A program made the position numbers and the translations under genes. A stretch of 64,000 bases of DNA from Cohnella hashimotonis (GTDB taxonomy: Bacteria; Bacillota; Bacilli; Paenibacillales; Paenibacillaceae): assembly GCF_030014955.1 (NCBI RefSeq), contig NZ_JAGRPV010000001.1, positions 2,604,001-2,668,000 of the forward strand, given 5' to 3'. The notes beneath the pieces are model-generated. The model did no database searches and was not told the DNA's origin. It saw only the letters and a list, made by a program, of their open reading frames with translations. Of the stretch, positions 44,801-55,261 are shown in pieces; positions within the stretch are counted from its first letter, which is position 1, and every line of letters starts with the position of its first letter.

Positions 44801-45769
44801 TTAACTGCCGGCAACGATCGGACCGATCAGCTCCGCGAATAGCGTAGGCTGCTTGCGCTTGCGGCTGTCCTGGGTCACGACCGCGACCAGCTCGGCCTCC
44901 GGGACGACATAAACGAATTGCCCGCCGAATCCCTGCGCGTAAAAGTAGTCGACGGGTTTCCTGTCACGGCTGCTCGGTAAAGCGTCTTGTCCGCCGTTGA
45001 CTTTCGTAAAGACGCGGCACCACCAGTGCCAGCCGTACTCGCCTTCGTACGGCGGACTTGCAGGGGCGAAGGGGCGAACGGCTAACGCGGCCAATTCCGC
45101 CGGAAACAGCCGCGTATCGTTCCATACCCCTTTTTGCAGCATGAGCTCGCCGAGCTTCAATAGGTCGGCTGGGCGCAGGCGCAGTCCGAAGCCGCCGGTA
45201 TGGATCTTTTGCGGATCGGTCTCCCATTCGTATGCTTCAATGCCGAGCGCACGGAACAGCGTATCCTCGGCGAATCGTGCGACGCTCTTGCCTGCGGCTT
45301 CCGCCAGAATTGCCGATAGCAGCTGAGAGACGCCGGAGTTATAAGTCATCCGCGTTCCCGGCGGATCGGACAGCGGCTGGTCCAGCACGTGCGCGATCCA
45401 GTTCGCTTCGCGCGTCATGCGGGGGAAAGAATTCAGCCCGCCGAATTCGTCCCACCGGAAGCCCGCCGTCATCGTCAGCAAATGCTGCAGCGTCATGTCC
45501 CGTTTGCGAATATCGGCATCCGCCTTCAGTTGCGGGAAAAAATCGGTTACGGGGGTAACCGCCGGAACAGGCAGCAAGCCCTGGCCGATCGCGATACAGA
45601 TCAAAGCGGACAATACGCTTTTCGTACAGGAATTGATAATGGCCGGCTCGGACGCGAGGAGCGGATCCCGGTAATGCTCGAACAGCAAGCGGCCTTGGCG
45701 TTTGACCAAAAAGCTCCGGGGATTCAGCGACGCGATCGCCGCAGGCAGATGGTTAATCATCGTGTGCAA
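44801..45769 (-). CDS. Serine hydrolase, class C beta-lactamase/penicillin-binding-like
   Basis: The TTG start follows GAGGTGA by 7 bases. The 322-residue protein has the SxxK motif at Ser47-Lys50 (NSCTKS) and the YxN motif at Tyr143 (TYNSGVS), with the third-motif region near FGGQFVYVVP. No signal peptide is evident, so it may be a cytoplasmic esterase or peptidase rather than a secreted lactamase; substrate is unknown. It follows the drug exporter gene by 48 bases on the same strand and may be read through from it. Confidence 0.88.
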   Translation of the reverse strand: MHTMINHLPAAIASLNPRSFLVKRQGRLLFEHYRDPLLASEPAIINSCTKSVLSALICIAIGQGLLPVPAVTPVTDFFPQLKADADIRKRDMTLQHLLTMTAGFRWDEFGGLNSFPRMTREANWIAHVLDQPLSDPPGTRMTYNSGVSQLLSAILAEAAGKSVARFAEDTLFRALGIEAYEWETDPQKIHTGGFGLRLRPADLLKLGELMLQKGVWNDTRLFPAELAALAVRPFAPASPPYEGEYGWHWWCRVFTKVNGGQDALPSSRDRKPVDYFYAQGFGGQFVYVVPEAELVAVVTQDSRKRKQPTLFAELIGPIVAGS

Positions 45770-45817
45770 AAAACATTCACCTCGGCGTTCGACGTAACCT
45801 TATTTTACCCGATTCGG

Positions 45818-47362
45818 TCAACCGAAGCGCGAGGGGGGAGCTTCAAGATCCGACGGATGCTTCAAATCGTTTTTTTTCTCGTGACGCGCGTTTCCCACCG
45901 AAAGCGCGACAAGCGCGCCGGCGATCATGACGAACAAAGACAGGATAAAGCCGTGGGAGATAGCGCCCCCGATTTCTCCGCGCATAAAGGTGAGCAAGTC
46001 CGCAGGGAGCTGAGAGGCTCCCTTAATGACCGTCTCCGGATTTGCCAGCGTGCCGGATTGGTCCGCGGGGATGCTGAACTTGGAGATGGCCTCTCTAGAA
46101 CTGTCCTTCAGACTGGCATTGACGAGCACTGCCATCACGGAGGCGCCGATGACGCCGCCGATATTGCGCCAGAAGCCGACGACCGAGGAGGAGATGCCGA
46201 TATATTTGGGATGCACGGACATCGCGACCGCCGTTTGACCGAGACTCATGAGCGGACCGAGGACGCCCAGACCGAGGAGGATCATAATCGCGATCACCCG
46301 CCAATAAGCCATATCGGCGGATAGATTCATGAGAAGGATGGCCGCGACGACGCCGAGCGCCATATTGACGAACAGGACCGTGCGGAAACGAAATCTTGCG
46401 GCTAAAAATCCGGAGACGATCGCGCCGGCAATCAACGAAGCCATCATCGGCGTCAGAATGCCGTTGGAATTGGCCTTGCCCAGGACGGCGGTCGCGTACA
46501 GCGGGAGATAGGCGATGGCGGAAAACATGATGACGCCCTGGCAGAAGCAGAGCAGGCTGATGCCGAGCACGAGCCGGTTTTTAAAAATGGTCAGCGGAAG
46601 CATTGGTTCCTCGGCCTTCAGCTCCACGGCGACGAACAACGCGCCGGCGACCGCGCCGATAAGGAACAATCCAAGGATCTGCCAAGAGCCCCAAGCGTAG
46701 CTTTTTCCGCCCAGCTCGAGCGCCATGAGCGCTGAAACGGTGGCGACGACGAGCAAGACCGCGCCCCAATAGTCGATGCGAGGTTTTTTCTCCGCCTTTG
46801 ATTCGCGCAGCGAGAAAACGAGCACCAGCATCGAGGCGATGCCGATCGGCACGTTCACGTAGAAGCACCAGCGCCAGCTCATATGCTCGGAAATTAATGT
46901 TCCGAGCTGCGGCCCCGCCACGGAAGAGAGGCCGAATACGGCGCCCATCACGCCGGACAGCTTCGCCGCCTGCCGCGGATCCGCGAACAGCGTGAAGATG
47001 ATCGAGAAGGAAATCGGGAACACCGAGCCGGAGCCGACGCCCTGGATGACGCGGAACCAGATCAGCTGGTCGATCGTCTGCGCCATGCCGCACAACGCTG
47101 AGCCGAGAAGGAACAGTCCGATGCCGATCAAATAAAATCGCTTGCGTCCGAACATATCGGACAACTTGCCGAATATAAGCATCGTACTGGTCGAAGCGAG
47201 CATGTAGGCGGTGAATACCCAGGACACTTTCTCGAAGCCGCCGATGTTTTCAATGACCTTGTTCATGCTGGCGGACACGATCGTATTGTCCAACGTTGCC
47301 ATCAGCAGGCCGAGCGCCATGGACAATACGATGAGCCCCGTTTTTTTAGAAACCGCAGACAT
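45818..47362 (-). CDS. MFS multidrug exporter, EmrB/QacA (DHA2) family
   Basis: The 514-residue protein has about 14 membrane helices. Motif A-like GKLSDMFGRKRF and the DHA2 motif with WRWCFYVNVPIG are visible; MATLDNTIVSAS near the N-terminus is typical of DHA2 exporters. GGGAGGG precedes the ATG. The PadR regulator gene lies 60 bases upstream on the same strand and shares its promoter, so expression is probably induced when the drug-like substrate binds the regulator. Confidence 0.92.
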   Translation of the reverse strand: MSAVSKKTGLIVLSMALGLLMATLDNTIVSASMNKVIENIGGFEKVSWVFTAYMLASTSTMLIFGKLSDMFGRKRFYLIGIGLFLLGSALCGMAQTIDQLIWFRVIQGVGSGSVFPISFSIIFTLFADPRQAAKLSGVMGAVFGLSSVAGPQLGTLISEHMSWRWCFYVNVPIGIASMLVLVFSLRESKAEKKPRIDYWGAVLLVVATVSALMALELGGKSYAWGSWQILGLFLIGAVAGALFVAVELKAEEPMLPLTIFKNRLVLGISLLCFCQGVIMFSAIAYLPLYATAVLGKANSNGILTPMMASLIAGAIVSGFLAARFRFRTVLFVNMALGVVAAILLMNLSADMAYWRVIAIMILLGLGVLGPLMSLGQTAVAMSVHPKYIGISSSVVGFWRNIGGVIGASVMAVLVNASLKDSSREAISKFSIPADQSGTLANPETVIKGASQLPADLLTFMRGEIGGAISHGFILSLFVMIAGALVALSVGNARHEKKNDLKHPSDLEAPPSRFG

Positions 47363-47422
47363 GATTAAAATCCCTCCCGATAAATGTGGCGAGAGCGTGC
47401 GCGCACGCAGAGTGGGGCAGGC

Positions 47423-47947
47423 TTAGGCATCAGAGCCTGTGAGCCGCTTGAACGCCTCGCGCAGCGTTTGGGCTTTGGAGGCATTCAGATCGATGCCGAT
47501 ATCGAGGCACAGCGTTTTCGACGCCGGCATGCCTTGCGCCCAATCCGCCTTCATCCGATCCAGCTGCGCAGCGGCCGTTTCCGCTTTGCGGATCTCGTCG
47601 CGAATCCAGTCGGCCAGCGTCTCGTCGTCCGAATATTCGCCGAAAAACATCCGCACAAGAAAGTCGGAACGGTAGCTGTCATTCTCGACGGGGGAATGCA
47701 AGTAATGCTCGAACTGCGCCCTGCCTTCCGAGGTGAGCGAGAATACGTTTTTATTCGGACGTCCCTCCTGCACGACGCTTTCCTTGACGATATAACCGAG
47801 CGCCTCCATCTTCGCGAGCGTCGGATAGATCGTTCCGAAGCTGGCATCGAAAAAAAACGATAGCGGCATCTCCAGCTTTTGCTTGATCTCATAGCCGGAC
47901 AGCGGCGCGCGGTGCAGCAAACCTAGAATGACATCCTGGCTGTTCAA
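47423..47947 (-). CDS. PadR family transcriptional repressor
   Basis: I chose TTG 47947, which follows GAGGGGG and begins MNSQDVILGLLHRAPLSGYEI; the longer frame to 48028 runs through the promoter. The 174-residue protein has the PadR winged helix (SGYEIKQKLEMP, GTIYPTLAKMEALGYI, KNVFSLTSEGR) and the C-terminal helical dimerisation part (ETAAAQLDRMKADW). It is the first gene of the exporter operon; an inverted repeat within its own promoter is the likely operator. Confidence 0.93.
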   Translation of the reverse strand: MNSQDVILGLLHRAPLSGYEIKQKLEMPLSFFFDASFGTIYPTLAKMEALGYIVKESVVQEGRPNKNVFSLTSEGRAQFEHYLHSPVENDSYRSDFLVRMFFGEYSDDETLADWIRDEIRKAETAAAQLDRMKADWAQGMPASKTLCLDIGIDLNASKAQTLREAFKRLTGSDA

Positions 47948-47998
47948 GAATTGATCCCCCTCAATTGCATGCGTATTTTCGTTTATCGATCCGGCCTT

Positions 47999-48028
47999 AT
48001 TATATCGATACGATATATATCGAGTCAA
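47999..48028 (-). promoter_or_regulatory. Sigma-A promoter of padR-MFS with operator filling the spacer
   Basis: On the minus strand TTGACT and TATAAT are 18 bases apart. The inverted repeat TCGATA - CGATATA - TATCGA (48005-48023) fills this spacer almost exactly. Repressor bound here would block RNA polymerase, so autoregulation by the PadR protein is expected. Confidence 0.8.
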
Positions 48029-48039
48029 TACATGAAAGG

Positions 48040-48090
48040 GTAAAATGCAGCCCGGAAAATCGAAGGTAAAATGCTGAAAGTAAATTTTAC
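48040..48090 (+). promoter_or_regulatory. Repeated GTAAA half-sites upstream of lacI gene
   Basis: GTAAAATG occurs at 48040 and 48066, and the near-palindrome GTAAATTTTAC at 48080-48090. The same half-site (as TTTAC) recurs before the binding-protein gene, so these are candidate operators of the LacI regulator. Confidence 0.45.
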
Positions 48091-48148
48091 AAAAAAAAAC
48101 GTTTGATTTATGATAGGAATTAAAATCGTCCGGAAGGGAAGAACAACA

Positions 48149-49117
48149 ATGATCGGCTTAAAGGAGATCGCCGAGATCGCGAACGTATCCATATCCACCG
48201 TGTCGAACGTGCTGAACGGCCGCAAGAACGTCGGCGAGGAGACCAGAGAACGCGTGCTGCGAATCTGCGAGGAGCACGGCTATGCGGTCGGCGGCGGGAA
48301 GAAGGCGCGAACCGAAAAAAATCGCACGGTGCTGTTCATCTTCAGCGATTTCGATCGCGACTTTTACTTGAAGATCATCCAGGGAATCAGTGACTGCCTG
48401 ACGGAAAACGGGTTTAATCTCGTCATTTGCACGAATAAGTCGAGCGGAGAATTCATGCGGGGAAGCTTCGCCGGCGGCGCCATCTGCCTCGACGCCAGCA
48501 TGTCCGACGAATTCCTGGCCGGCGTCGCGGCCAGGGAAATGCCCGTGGTCCTGATGGACCGGATCATGGAGAACGGGCAGGCGAACGCCAAGAGCGTCGT
48601 CGTTGACAATTATCCGGTCATGTGCCAATTGGTCCAGTCGCTGGCGGACCGCGGGATAAAGCGCTTCGGCTACGTAGGCGGTCTCGGCTTCACGCTCGAC
48701 AACCAGGAGCGGTTCGCCGGCTTTTCAGACACGCTGGCGCGCAATGGCATCGTCTTCGACCAGCGGTATTACTACCACGGCAACTATCGCGAGGACAGCG
48801 GCTATCAAGCCGCCAAGCTGATGCTGCTGAGCAACGATCTGCCCGAGGTCGTCGTCTGCGCGAACGACAACATGGCGCTTGGCGCGGTCAAGGCGTTCGA
48901 AGAACACGGCGTCAAGGTGCCCGAGGATGTGTCGGTCACCGGGTTCGACGATTCTGCGATGGCGGCGATGGCGGGGCTGACCACGGTCGCGATCCCGAGG
49001 TACGAGAGCGGTTATCTGGCAGCCAAAAAATTACTGGAGCTGATGGGCGACGAGGAAGCGTCCGTTGAGCCGTTTAAGCTTAGCGCGACGATTCGCTGGC
49101 GGAGGACGGTAAAGTAG
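48149..49117 (+). CDS. LacI family transcriptional regulator
   Basis: ATG 48149 follows GGAAGGGAAG. The 322-residue protein has the N-terminal helix-turn-helix IGLKEIAEIANVSISTVSNVLNG and a periplasmic-binding-protein-like sensor domain ending IRWRRT. It lies directly before the sugar-uptake genes and GH13 glucosidase, so it probably represses them until an alpha-glucoside or its phosphate-free form is bound. It is divergent from the padR operon. Confidence 0.93.
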   Translation: MIGLKEIAEIANVSISTVSNVLNGRKNVGEETRERVLRICEEHGYAVGGGKKARTEKNRTVLFIFSDFDRDFYLKIIQGISDCLTENGFNLVICTNKSSGEFMRGSFAGGAICLDASMSDEFLAGVAAREMPVVLMDRIMENGQANAKSVVVDNYPVMCQLVQSLADRGIKRFGYVGGLGFTLDNQERFAGFSDTLARNGIVFDQRYYYHGNYREDSGYQAAKLMLLSNDLPEVVVCANDNMALGAVKAFEEHGVKVPEDVSVTGFDDSAMAAMAGLTTVAIPRYESGYLAAKKLLELMGDEEASVEPFKLSATIRWRRTVK

Positions 49118-49140
49118 TGCTTCACTTATCTACCATGCAT

Positions 49141-49192
49141 TTTACTTGATTTTACTTAATGATTTACTGACTGAAGCAAATAAAACAGTAAA
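49141..49192 (+). promoter_or_regulatory. Repeated TTTACT sites upstream of the sugar-uptake promoter
   Basis: TTTACT occurs at 49141, 49151 and 49163 (10 and 12 bases apart), and CAGTAAA at 49186 pairs with TTTACTG at 49163 as an inverted repeat. They lie 8 to 60 bases upstream of the -35. Confidence 0.5.
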
Positions 49193-49199
49193 TATCACG

Positions 49200-49228
49200 T
49201 TGACAGCGATTTCAAAAGCTTATATATT
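49200..49228 (+). promoter_or_regulatory. Sigma-A promoter of the alpha-glucoside operon with cre site
   Basis: TTGACA (49200-49205) and TATATT (49223-49228) are 17 bases apart. TGACAGCGATTTCA (49201-49214) satisfies the B. subtilis cre consensus TGWNANCGNTNWCA at every position and overlaps the -35, so CcpA should repress the operon in glucose. Confidence 0.82.
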
Positions 49229-49291
49229 GGGTATATAGAACGTAAGTTTATTAATTTTTACTCGTTTTCAAACGAGAAGGGGGAGTTTTAA

Positions 49292-50539
49292 GTGAAATTA
49301 GTAAAAAGAACTTCGGTTTTACTTACGACAACGGCGCTTGTCGGTCTGCTGGCCGCGTGCGGTGGCAATTCGAACGATAATCAACAAGCCGGCGCCGAGA
49401 AGTTAAAAAAGATTTCCCTTTTCCAATCCAAGGTCGAGATCGCCGAACCGCTCGAGGCGCTGGCCGAGACGTATAAAAAAGAAACGGGCAATGAAGTGGA
49501 AGTATGGGGCTCCGCCGGGGACGCCTACATGACGCAGCTGCAAGCCAAGCTCGCGGCCGGCGAAGGACCGACGATTTTCAGCGTGGGTACCGGCGCGGAG
49601 GCGAATAAATTCAAGTCGTATTACGCGGATCTCTCGAATGAGGCCTTCGCCAAGAACATCGCGCCGGACATGGCCCTGAAGGACGGAGACAAGATCGTCG
49701 GCGTGCCTTACGGCGTCGAGGGCTTCGGACTCGTCTACAACAAGAGCCTTGTCGATCCGAAGGACGTCAAGGATCTCGCTTCGTTCACGAAGACGCTCGA
49801 GAAATTCAAGGCCGAAGGCAAAAACGGGCTGAGCCTTTCTCAGGAAGCGTACTTCCTGATCGGACATATCATTAATACGCCGTTCGCCCTGCAGTCCGAT
49901 CCCCAGGGCTACATTGAAAAGCTGAACAAGGGCGAGGTCAAGATGGCCGATACCAAGGAGTTCCAGGAGTTCGCCAAGTTCATGGAAGCGATCAAGACCA
50001 ATACGGTCAATCCGATGGAAGTGAAATACGATACGCAAATGGGCGACTTCGCAACGGGCAAGACGGCGATGGTTCACCAGGGCAACTGGAGCTACGGGAT
50101 GCTGAGCGACTATGGCGACCTGGGCTTCGAAGTCGGCATGATGGCGCTCCCGCTCGCCGGCAACGATAAGATCGCGGTTGGCGTGGCCAGCAACTGGGTC
50201 GTCAACAATAAGGCGGACGCCGATCAGATCAAGGCAGCCTCGGCGTTTCTCAACTGGATGTTCACGAGCGAAGCCGGCAAAAAAGCGATCGTGGACGAGT
50301 TCAAATTCATCCCGGCGATGACCAATATCGACGCCGCCAACCTGGATCCGCTGTCTCAAACCGTTTTCGAAGCGACGAAGGCGGGCCAGACGATTCCGTG
50401 GGCGAACAACTACTTCCCGCAAGGGGTTATCGTCAACGACCTTGCCCCGGCGACGCAGGAGTTCTTCCTCTCCAAGGACATGACGGGCGAGCAGTTCCTG
50501 AAAAATCTGGATGCCGCATGGGCGAAGGGCGCCAAGTAA
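49292..50539 (+). CDS. ABC sugar-binding lipoprotein
   Basis: The 415-residue protein starts with a lipoprotein signal whose lipobox LAAC places the lipidated Cys at residue 23. The rest is a family 1 extracellular solute-binding protein (MalE-like), with GPTIFSVGTGAE, DGDKIVGVPYGVEGFGLVYNK and TGKTAMVHQGNWSYG segments. GTG start after AAGGGGGAG. It feeds sugar, probably an alpha-glucoside, to the two permeases encoded next. Confidence 0.94.
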   Translation: MKLVKRTSVLLTTTALVGLLAACGGNSNDNQQAGAEKLKKISLFQSKVEIAEPLEALAETYKKETGNEVEVWGSAGDAYMTQLQAKLAAGEGPTIFSVGTGAEANKFKSYYADLSNEAFAKNIAPDMALKDGDKIVGVPYGVEGFGLVYNKSLVDPKDVKDLASFTKTLEKFKAEGKNGLSLSQEAYFLIGHIINTPFALQSDPQGYIEKLNKGEVKMADTKEFQEFAKFMEAIKTNTVNPMEVKYDTQMGDFATGKTAMVHQGNWSYGMLSDYGDLGFEVGMMALPLAGNDKIAVGVASNWVVNNKADADQIKAASAFLNWMFTSEAGKKAIVDEFKFIPAMTNIDAANLDPLSQTVFEATKAGQTIPWANNYFPQGVIVNDLAPATQEFFLSKDMTGEQFLKNLDAAWAKGAK

Positions 50540-50541
50540 AA

Positions 50542-50613
50542 CGCCCGCCCGAAAGGCCAGCGAAAGCCTAACCCGAATATGGCGTTAGGCTTTCGCTTTA
50601 CTGGCGGGGGGCG
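50542..50613 (+). other. Long stem-loop between binding-protein and permease genes
   Basis: AGCGAAAGCCTAAC (50559-50572) and GTTAGGCTTTCGCT (50584-50597) form a perfect 14-base stem with an 11-base loop; GC-rich flanks (CGCCCGCC and GGCGGGGGG) can extend it. Only a short TTTA follows. Such structures commonly protect the binding-protein mRNA or reduce read-through so that the lipoprotein is made in excess. Confidence 0.75.
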
Positions 50614-50646
50614 ACCCGCTCATCAATCGAATCGAGGTGGTTTCCC

Positions 50647-51519
50647 TTGTCCAAGAGCAACAAAGGCTGGTTTGCCTTATTTACCGTACCGCTGCTGCTC
50701 GTCTTCACGACGGTGGTCATCATCCCTTTTATTATCGGGATTGGTTATTCCTTCGTCTCCTGGGACGGCATTCCCGCCAATCCCAAGGTGTTCGTCGGTT
50801 TTGACAATTACGCGACGCTGTTTCGGGACGACCGCTTTTTGACCTCGGCCTGGCATACGATCGAGTTTACCGTGCTCGCGTTAATTCTCGTCAACGTGCT
50901 CGGACTCGCTTTTTCGCTGCTCGTGACGATGAAGCTGCGCGTCAGCAACGCGGCGCGGACGATGTTTTTCATGCCGAATCTGATCGGCGGCCTGATTCTG
51001 GGTTATATTTGGCAGTTTATTTTCACGGACGTGTTCAAATATTTGGGAGACAAAACGGGCTTCGACTCCGTATTTTTCAATTGGCTCATCCACCCGCATT
51101 TCGCTTTGTATGCGATGGTTATCGTCTTCACGTGGCAGATGGCAGGCTACACGATGATCATCTACATTGCCGGCATCCAGGGCATTCCCGACGAGCTCGG
51201 CGAAGCGGCTAGAGTGGACGGCGCGAATCTGTGGCAGCGCCTGACGCGAATCGTGTTCCCGCTGCTGATGCCTTCGTTTACGATCTGTTTATTCCTTACG
51301 CTGTCCGGCGCGTTTAAAATTTTCGACGTCAACCTGTCCCTTACCAAAGGGGGGCCGAACAACGCCACCGAGCTGTTCGCCATGAATATTTTCAATGAAA
51401 TATTCGGTTACGGCCACTACGGTCTCGGGCAAGCGAAGGCGATTATCTTTTTCGTGCTCGTGGCCGCCGTCACCCTGACGCAGGTCATCATCACGAAGAA
51501 AAAGGAGGTCCAGTACTGA
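50647..51519 (+). CDS. ABC sugar permease (MalF type)
   Basis: A 290-residue permease with six membrane helices and the EAA loop around GIPDELGEAARVDGANLWQRLTRIVFPLL. The TTG start follows GAGGTGG, with MSKSNKGWFALFTVP as a short N-terminus. It pairs with the next gene. No ATPase is encoded here; a shared ATPase such as MsmX must be used, as for several B. subtilis sugar importers. Confidence 0.93.
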   Translation: MSKSNKGWFALFTVPLLLVFTTVVIIPFIIGIGYSFVSWDGIPANPKVFVGFDNYATLFRDDRFLTSAWHTIEFTVLALILVNVLGLAFSLLVTMKLRVSNAARTMFFMPNLIGGLILGYIWQFIFTDVFKYLGDKTGFDSVFFNWLIHPHFALYAMVIVFTWQMAGYTMIIYIAGIQGIPDELGEAARVDGANLWQRLTRIVFPLLMPSFTICLFLTLSGAFKIFDVNLSLTKGGPNNATELFAMNIFNEIFGYGHYGLGQAKAIIFFVLVAAVTLTQVIITKKKEVQY

Positions 51520-52355
51520 TGAACAGAACAAGCCGAACGTCCGTCAGTACGCTGCTCTTTCTTCTGGCGCTGGCCTTCCTGTCGCCGATCTACCTGATGC
51601 TGGTCAACTCCTTCAAGGATCGCGCCGAGCTGTACAGGAACGCCTTGGCGCTGCCTTCGTCCTTTAGCTTCCAATATTACGCGAAGGCTATGGACAAGAT
51701 GAACTTCATGACCGCCTTCGGCAATTCGCTGTTCATCACGATCGTATCAGTCGTCTTCGTCGTCGTCCTCGCCTCAATGACGGCCTGGATGCTCGTGCGG
51801 ACCGACAATCGCCTCAGCCGGATCATCTTTTTGGTGTTCGTCTCGACGATGCTCATTCCGTTCCAGACTTTGATGATGCCGCTCATGCAAGTCATGGATT
51901 GGATTCGCGTCAACCTTCACATTCCGATGCTGAACACGCGCGGCGGCCTCATCTATATGAACATAGGCTTTCATGCGAGCATGGCCGTGTTTTTGTTCCA
52001 CGGATTCATCAAGTCGGTGCCGGTTGCGCTCGAAGAGGCCGCCACGCTCGACGGCTGCACCAAGTTCGGCGTGTTTTGGCGCATCGTCTTTCCGATGCTG
52101 AAGACGATCACGATCACGGTCGCCATTCTGGACGTTATCGCGATGTGGAACGACTATCTGCTGCCGTCGCTTACGCTGTCCGACAAAGGGCTGCGTACCA
52201 TTCCGCTCTCGACGTTCTACTTTTTCGGCGAATTCACGATTCAATGGAACCTGGCGATGGCCGGCCTCACGCTGACGATCATACCGGTCGTTATCTTCTA
52301 TATGTTCGCACAGAAGTACATCATCAAAGGCATCGCAGCCGGCGCTGTCAAGTAA
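51519..52355 (+). CDS. ABC sugar permease (MalG type)
   Basis: The ATG shares a base with the preceding stop (TGATG) and follows AAAGGAGG. The 278-residue protein has six membrane helices and the EAA loop ALEEAATLDGCTKFGVFWRIVFPML, ending in the usual FMFAQKYIIKGIAAGAVK-like tail. Second half of the import channel. Confidence 0.94.
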   Translation: MNRTSRTSVSTLLFLLALAFLSPIYLMLVNSFKDRAELYRNALALPSSFSFQYYAKAMDKMNFMTAFGNSLFITIVSVVFVVVLASMTAWMLVRTDNRLSRIIFLVFVSTMLIPFQTLMMPLMQVMDWIRVNLHIPMLNTRGGLIYMNIGFHASMAVFLFHGFIKSVPVALEEAATLDGCTKFGVFWRIVFPMLKTITITVAILDVIAMWNDYLLPSLTLSDKGLRTIPLSTFYFFGEFTIQWNLAMAGLTLTIIPVVIFYMFAQKYIIKGIAAGAVK

Positions 52356-52409
52356 GCCTCGCAATGCCGCAACGACAACAGGACAAGACGGATGCTTGGG
52401 GGTAGCGCT

Positions 52410-54062
<1,653 letters not shown>

Positions 54063-54070
54063 TATAATAG

Positions 54071-54112
54071 AAGGGACGATGCGGCCGTTATGGCGCATCG
54101 TCCCTTTTTTTG
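54071..54112 (+). terminator. Rho-independent terminator after the GH13 gene
   Basis: AAGGGACGATGCG and CGCATCGTCCCTT form a perfect 13-base stem with a 10-base loop, continued by a T-run of about seven. Confidence 0.92.
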
Positions 54113-54120
54113 CGCCGGTG

Positions 54121-54177
54121 GGGGCTTATCCCGCTCACTCACTTCCGCACGAATGATGAGCGAAGGGGATAAGCCCT
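54121..54177. repeat. Imperfect long inverted repeat between convergent units
   Basis: GGGGCTTATCCC-GCTCA and TGAGCG-AA-GGGGATAAGCCC pair around a loop of about 20 bases. No T-run follows on either strand. It lies between the GH13 gene and the end of the ABC-2 permease gene and may act as a transcript-end structure for the minus-strand operon. Confidence 0.6.
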
Positions 54178-54217
54178 ATCCGGCTGCTGCACGTCCCTAT
54201 ACCCCGCTCGGCGCCGG

Positions 54218-55261
54218 TCAGGATCTCGAACGGATCTCCTGACGCATAAACGCAACGTAGGCGGCCGCGAAGGATACTGTCGTCTCCGCGACGATCGCCA
54301 CGACCTGCGGCCATACGAGCAGCAGACTCTGCCCGAACGATAGAGGCGCATTGATGGCCAGGTACGCTTGATCCTGGGTAATGAACGGGTTTAACGTCCG
54401 CGTATCCGGCAGCATGAGCGTCGAAGCGGCTTCCTGGAACAAATAGGCCGGCGACAGCCTGGAGAGCAGCATCATCCAATCCTGATGGCGAATGACTGCG
54501 CTCGCTGCGGCCGTCTCGGCGGGCGAGGTCGCATTGCCCACCAGACTGACGATCATGCCGTAGAATACGAGGAAAAAGATCCACAGCGCGATGCCGCACA
54601 GCGCCGAAGTGGCAGCTTGGCGAAACCGGACGGAAAACAGCAGCGACAGGTTCAGCCACAGGCCGACATACACGACGGTGATCAACAGCATGACGACGAC
54701 GCGCCAAAACTCCTCGGGCGTCGGCGGGTAGCCGATCGTGAACAAGCCCATGCCCATGACCAGGAAGCCGAGCGAGAAGATGACGACCGCGATAAGCAAA
54801 AGGCCAGCGGCAAACTTGGCGTTCAGGAAGTCGTCCCTATACAACGGCTGGGACAGCAGACGACTCAGCGTTCCTTTGTTGCGCTCCGTGTTGACGGAGT
54901 CGAAGCCGAGCGCGATGCCGATCAGGGGCGCGAGAAAGGACAGGAATGTCAGGAAGCCCGGCAGCGAGCCGTCCGTTTCGGTGAACATTTTCAGAAACAG
55001 AAAGCTGGCACTGCCTTCGCCGGACGCGGCGCTCGCCGATTGCCCGTCCTTCAGGGCCGAGACGGACGCATACAGCGAGCCTGCGCAGGCGAGGACGACG
55101 ATGGCGAGCAGGATGACGAACCGCCAGCTGCGGATATGATCGCCGAATTCCTTGCGCACCATGACCCAGAAGGGGGAAGGGCCTCGGAGCGCGGACGCCG
55201 CCGGACGCCGCTCTCCCGCCCCGGCGAGCGCGGGTCTCAGCTTTTCAATGAAGTTGGCCAA
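54218..55261 (-). CDS. ABC-2 type permease
   Basis: The 347-residue protein has an N-terminal cytoplasmic segment, a first membrane helix at about 46-66, a large extracytoplasmic loop, and five further helices, the layout of NosY/NatB-like ABC-2 permeases. The motif [26 protein letters not shown] is typical. Its start overlaps the ATPase gene by 17 bases. It probably exports, or mechanically acts on, a substrate together with the ATPase and the NEW3 protein encoded upstream. Confidence 0.9.
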   Translation of the reverse strand: MANFIEKLRPALAGAGERRPAASALRGPSPFWVMVRKEFGDHIRSWRFVILLAIVVLACAGSLYASVSALKDGQSASAASGEGSASFLFLKMFTETDGSLPGFLTFLSFLAPLIGIALGFDSVNTERNKGTLSRLLSQPLYRDDFLNAKFAAGLLLIAVVIFSLGFLVMGMGLFTIGYPPTPEEFWRVVVMLLITVVYVGLWLNLSLLFSVRFRQAATSALCGIALWIFFLVFYGMIVSLVGNATSPAETAAASAVIRHQDWMMLLSRLSPAYLFQEAASTLMLPDTRTLNPFITQDQAYLAINAPLSFGQSLLLVWPQVVAIVAETTVSFAAAYVAFMRQEIRSRS

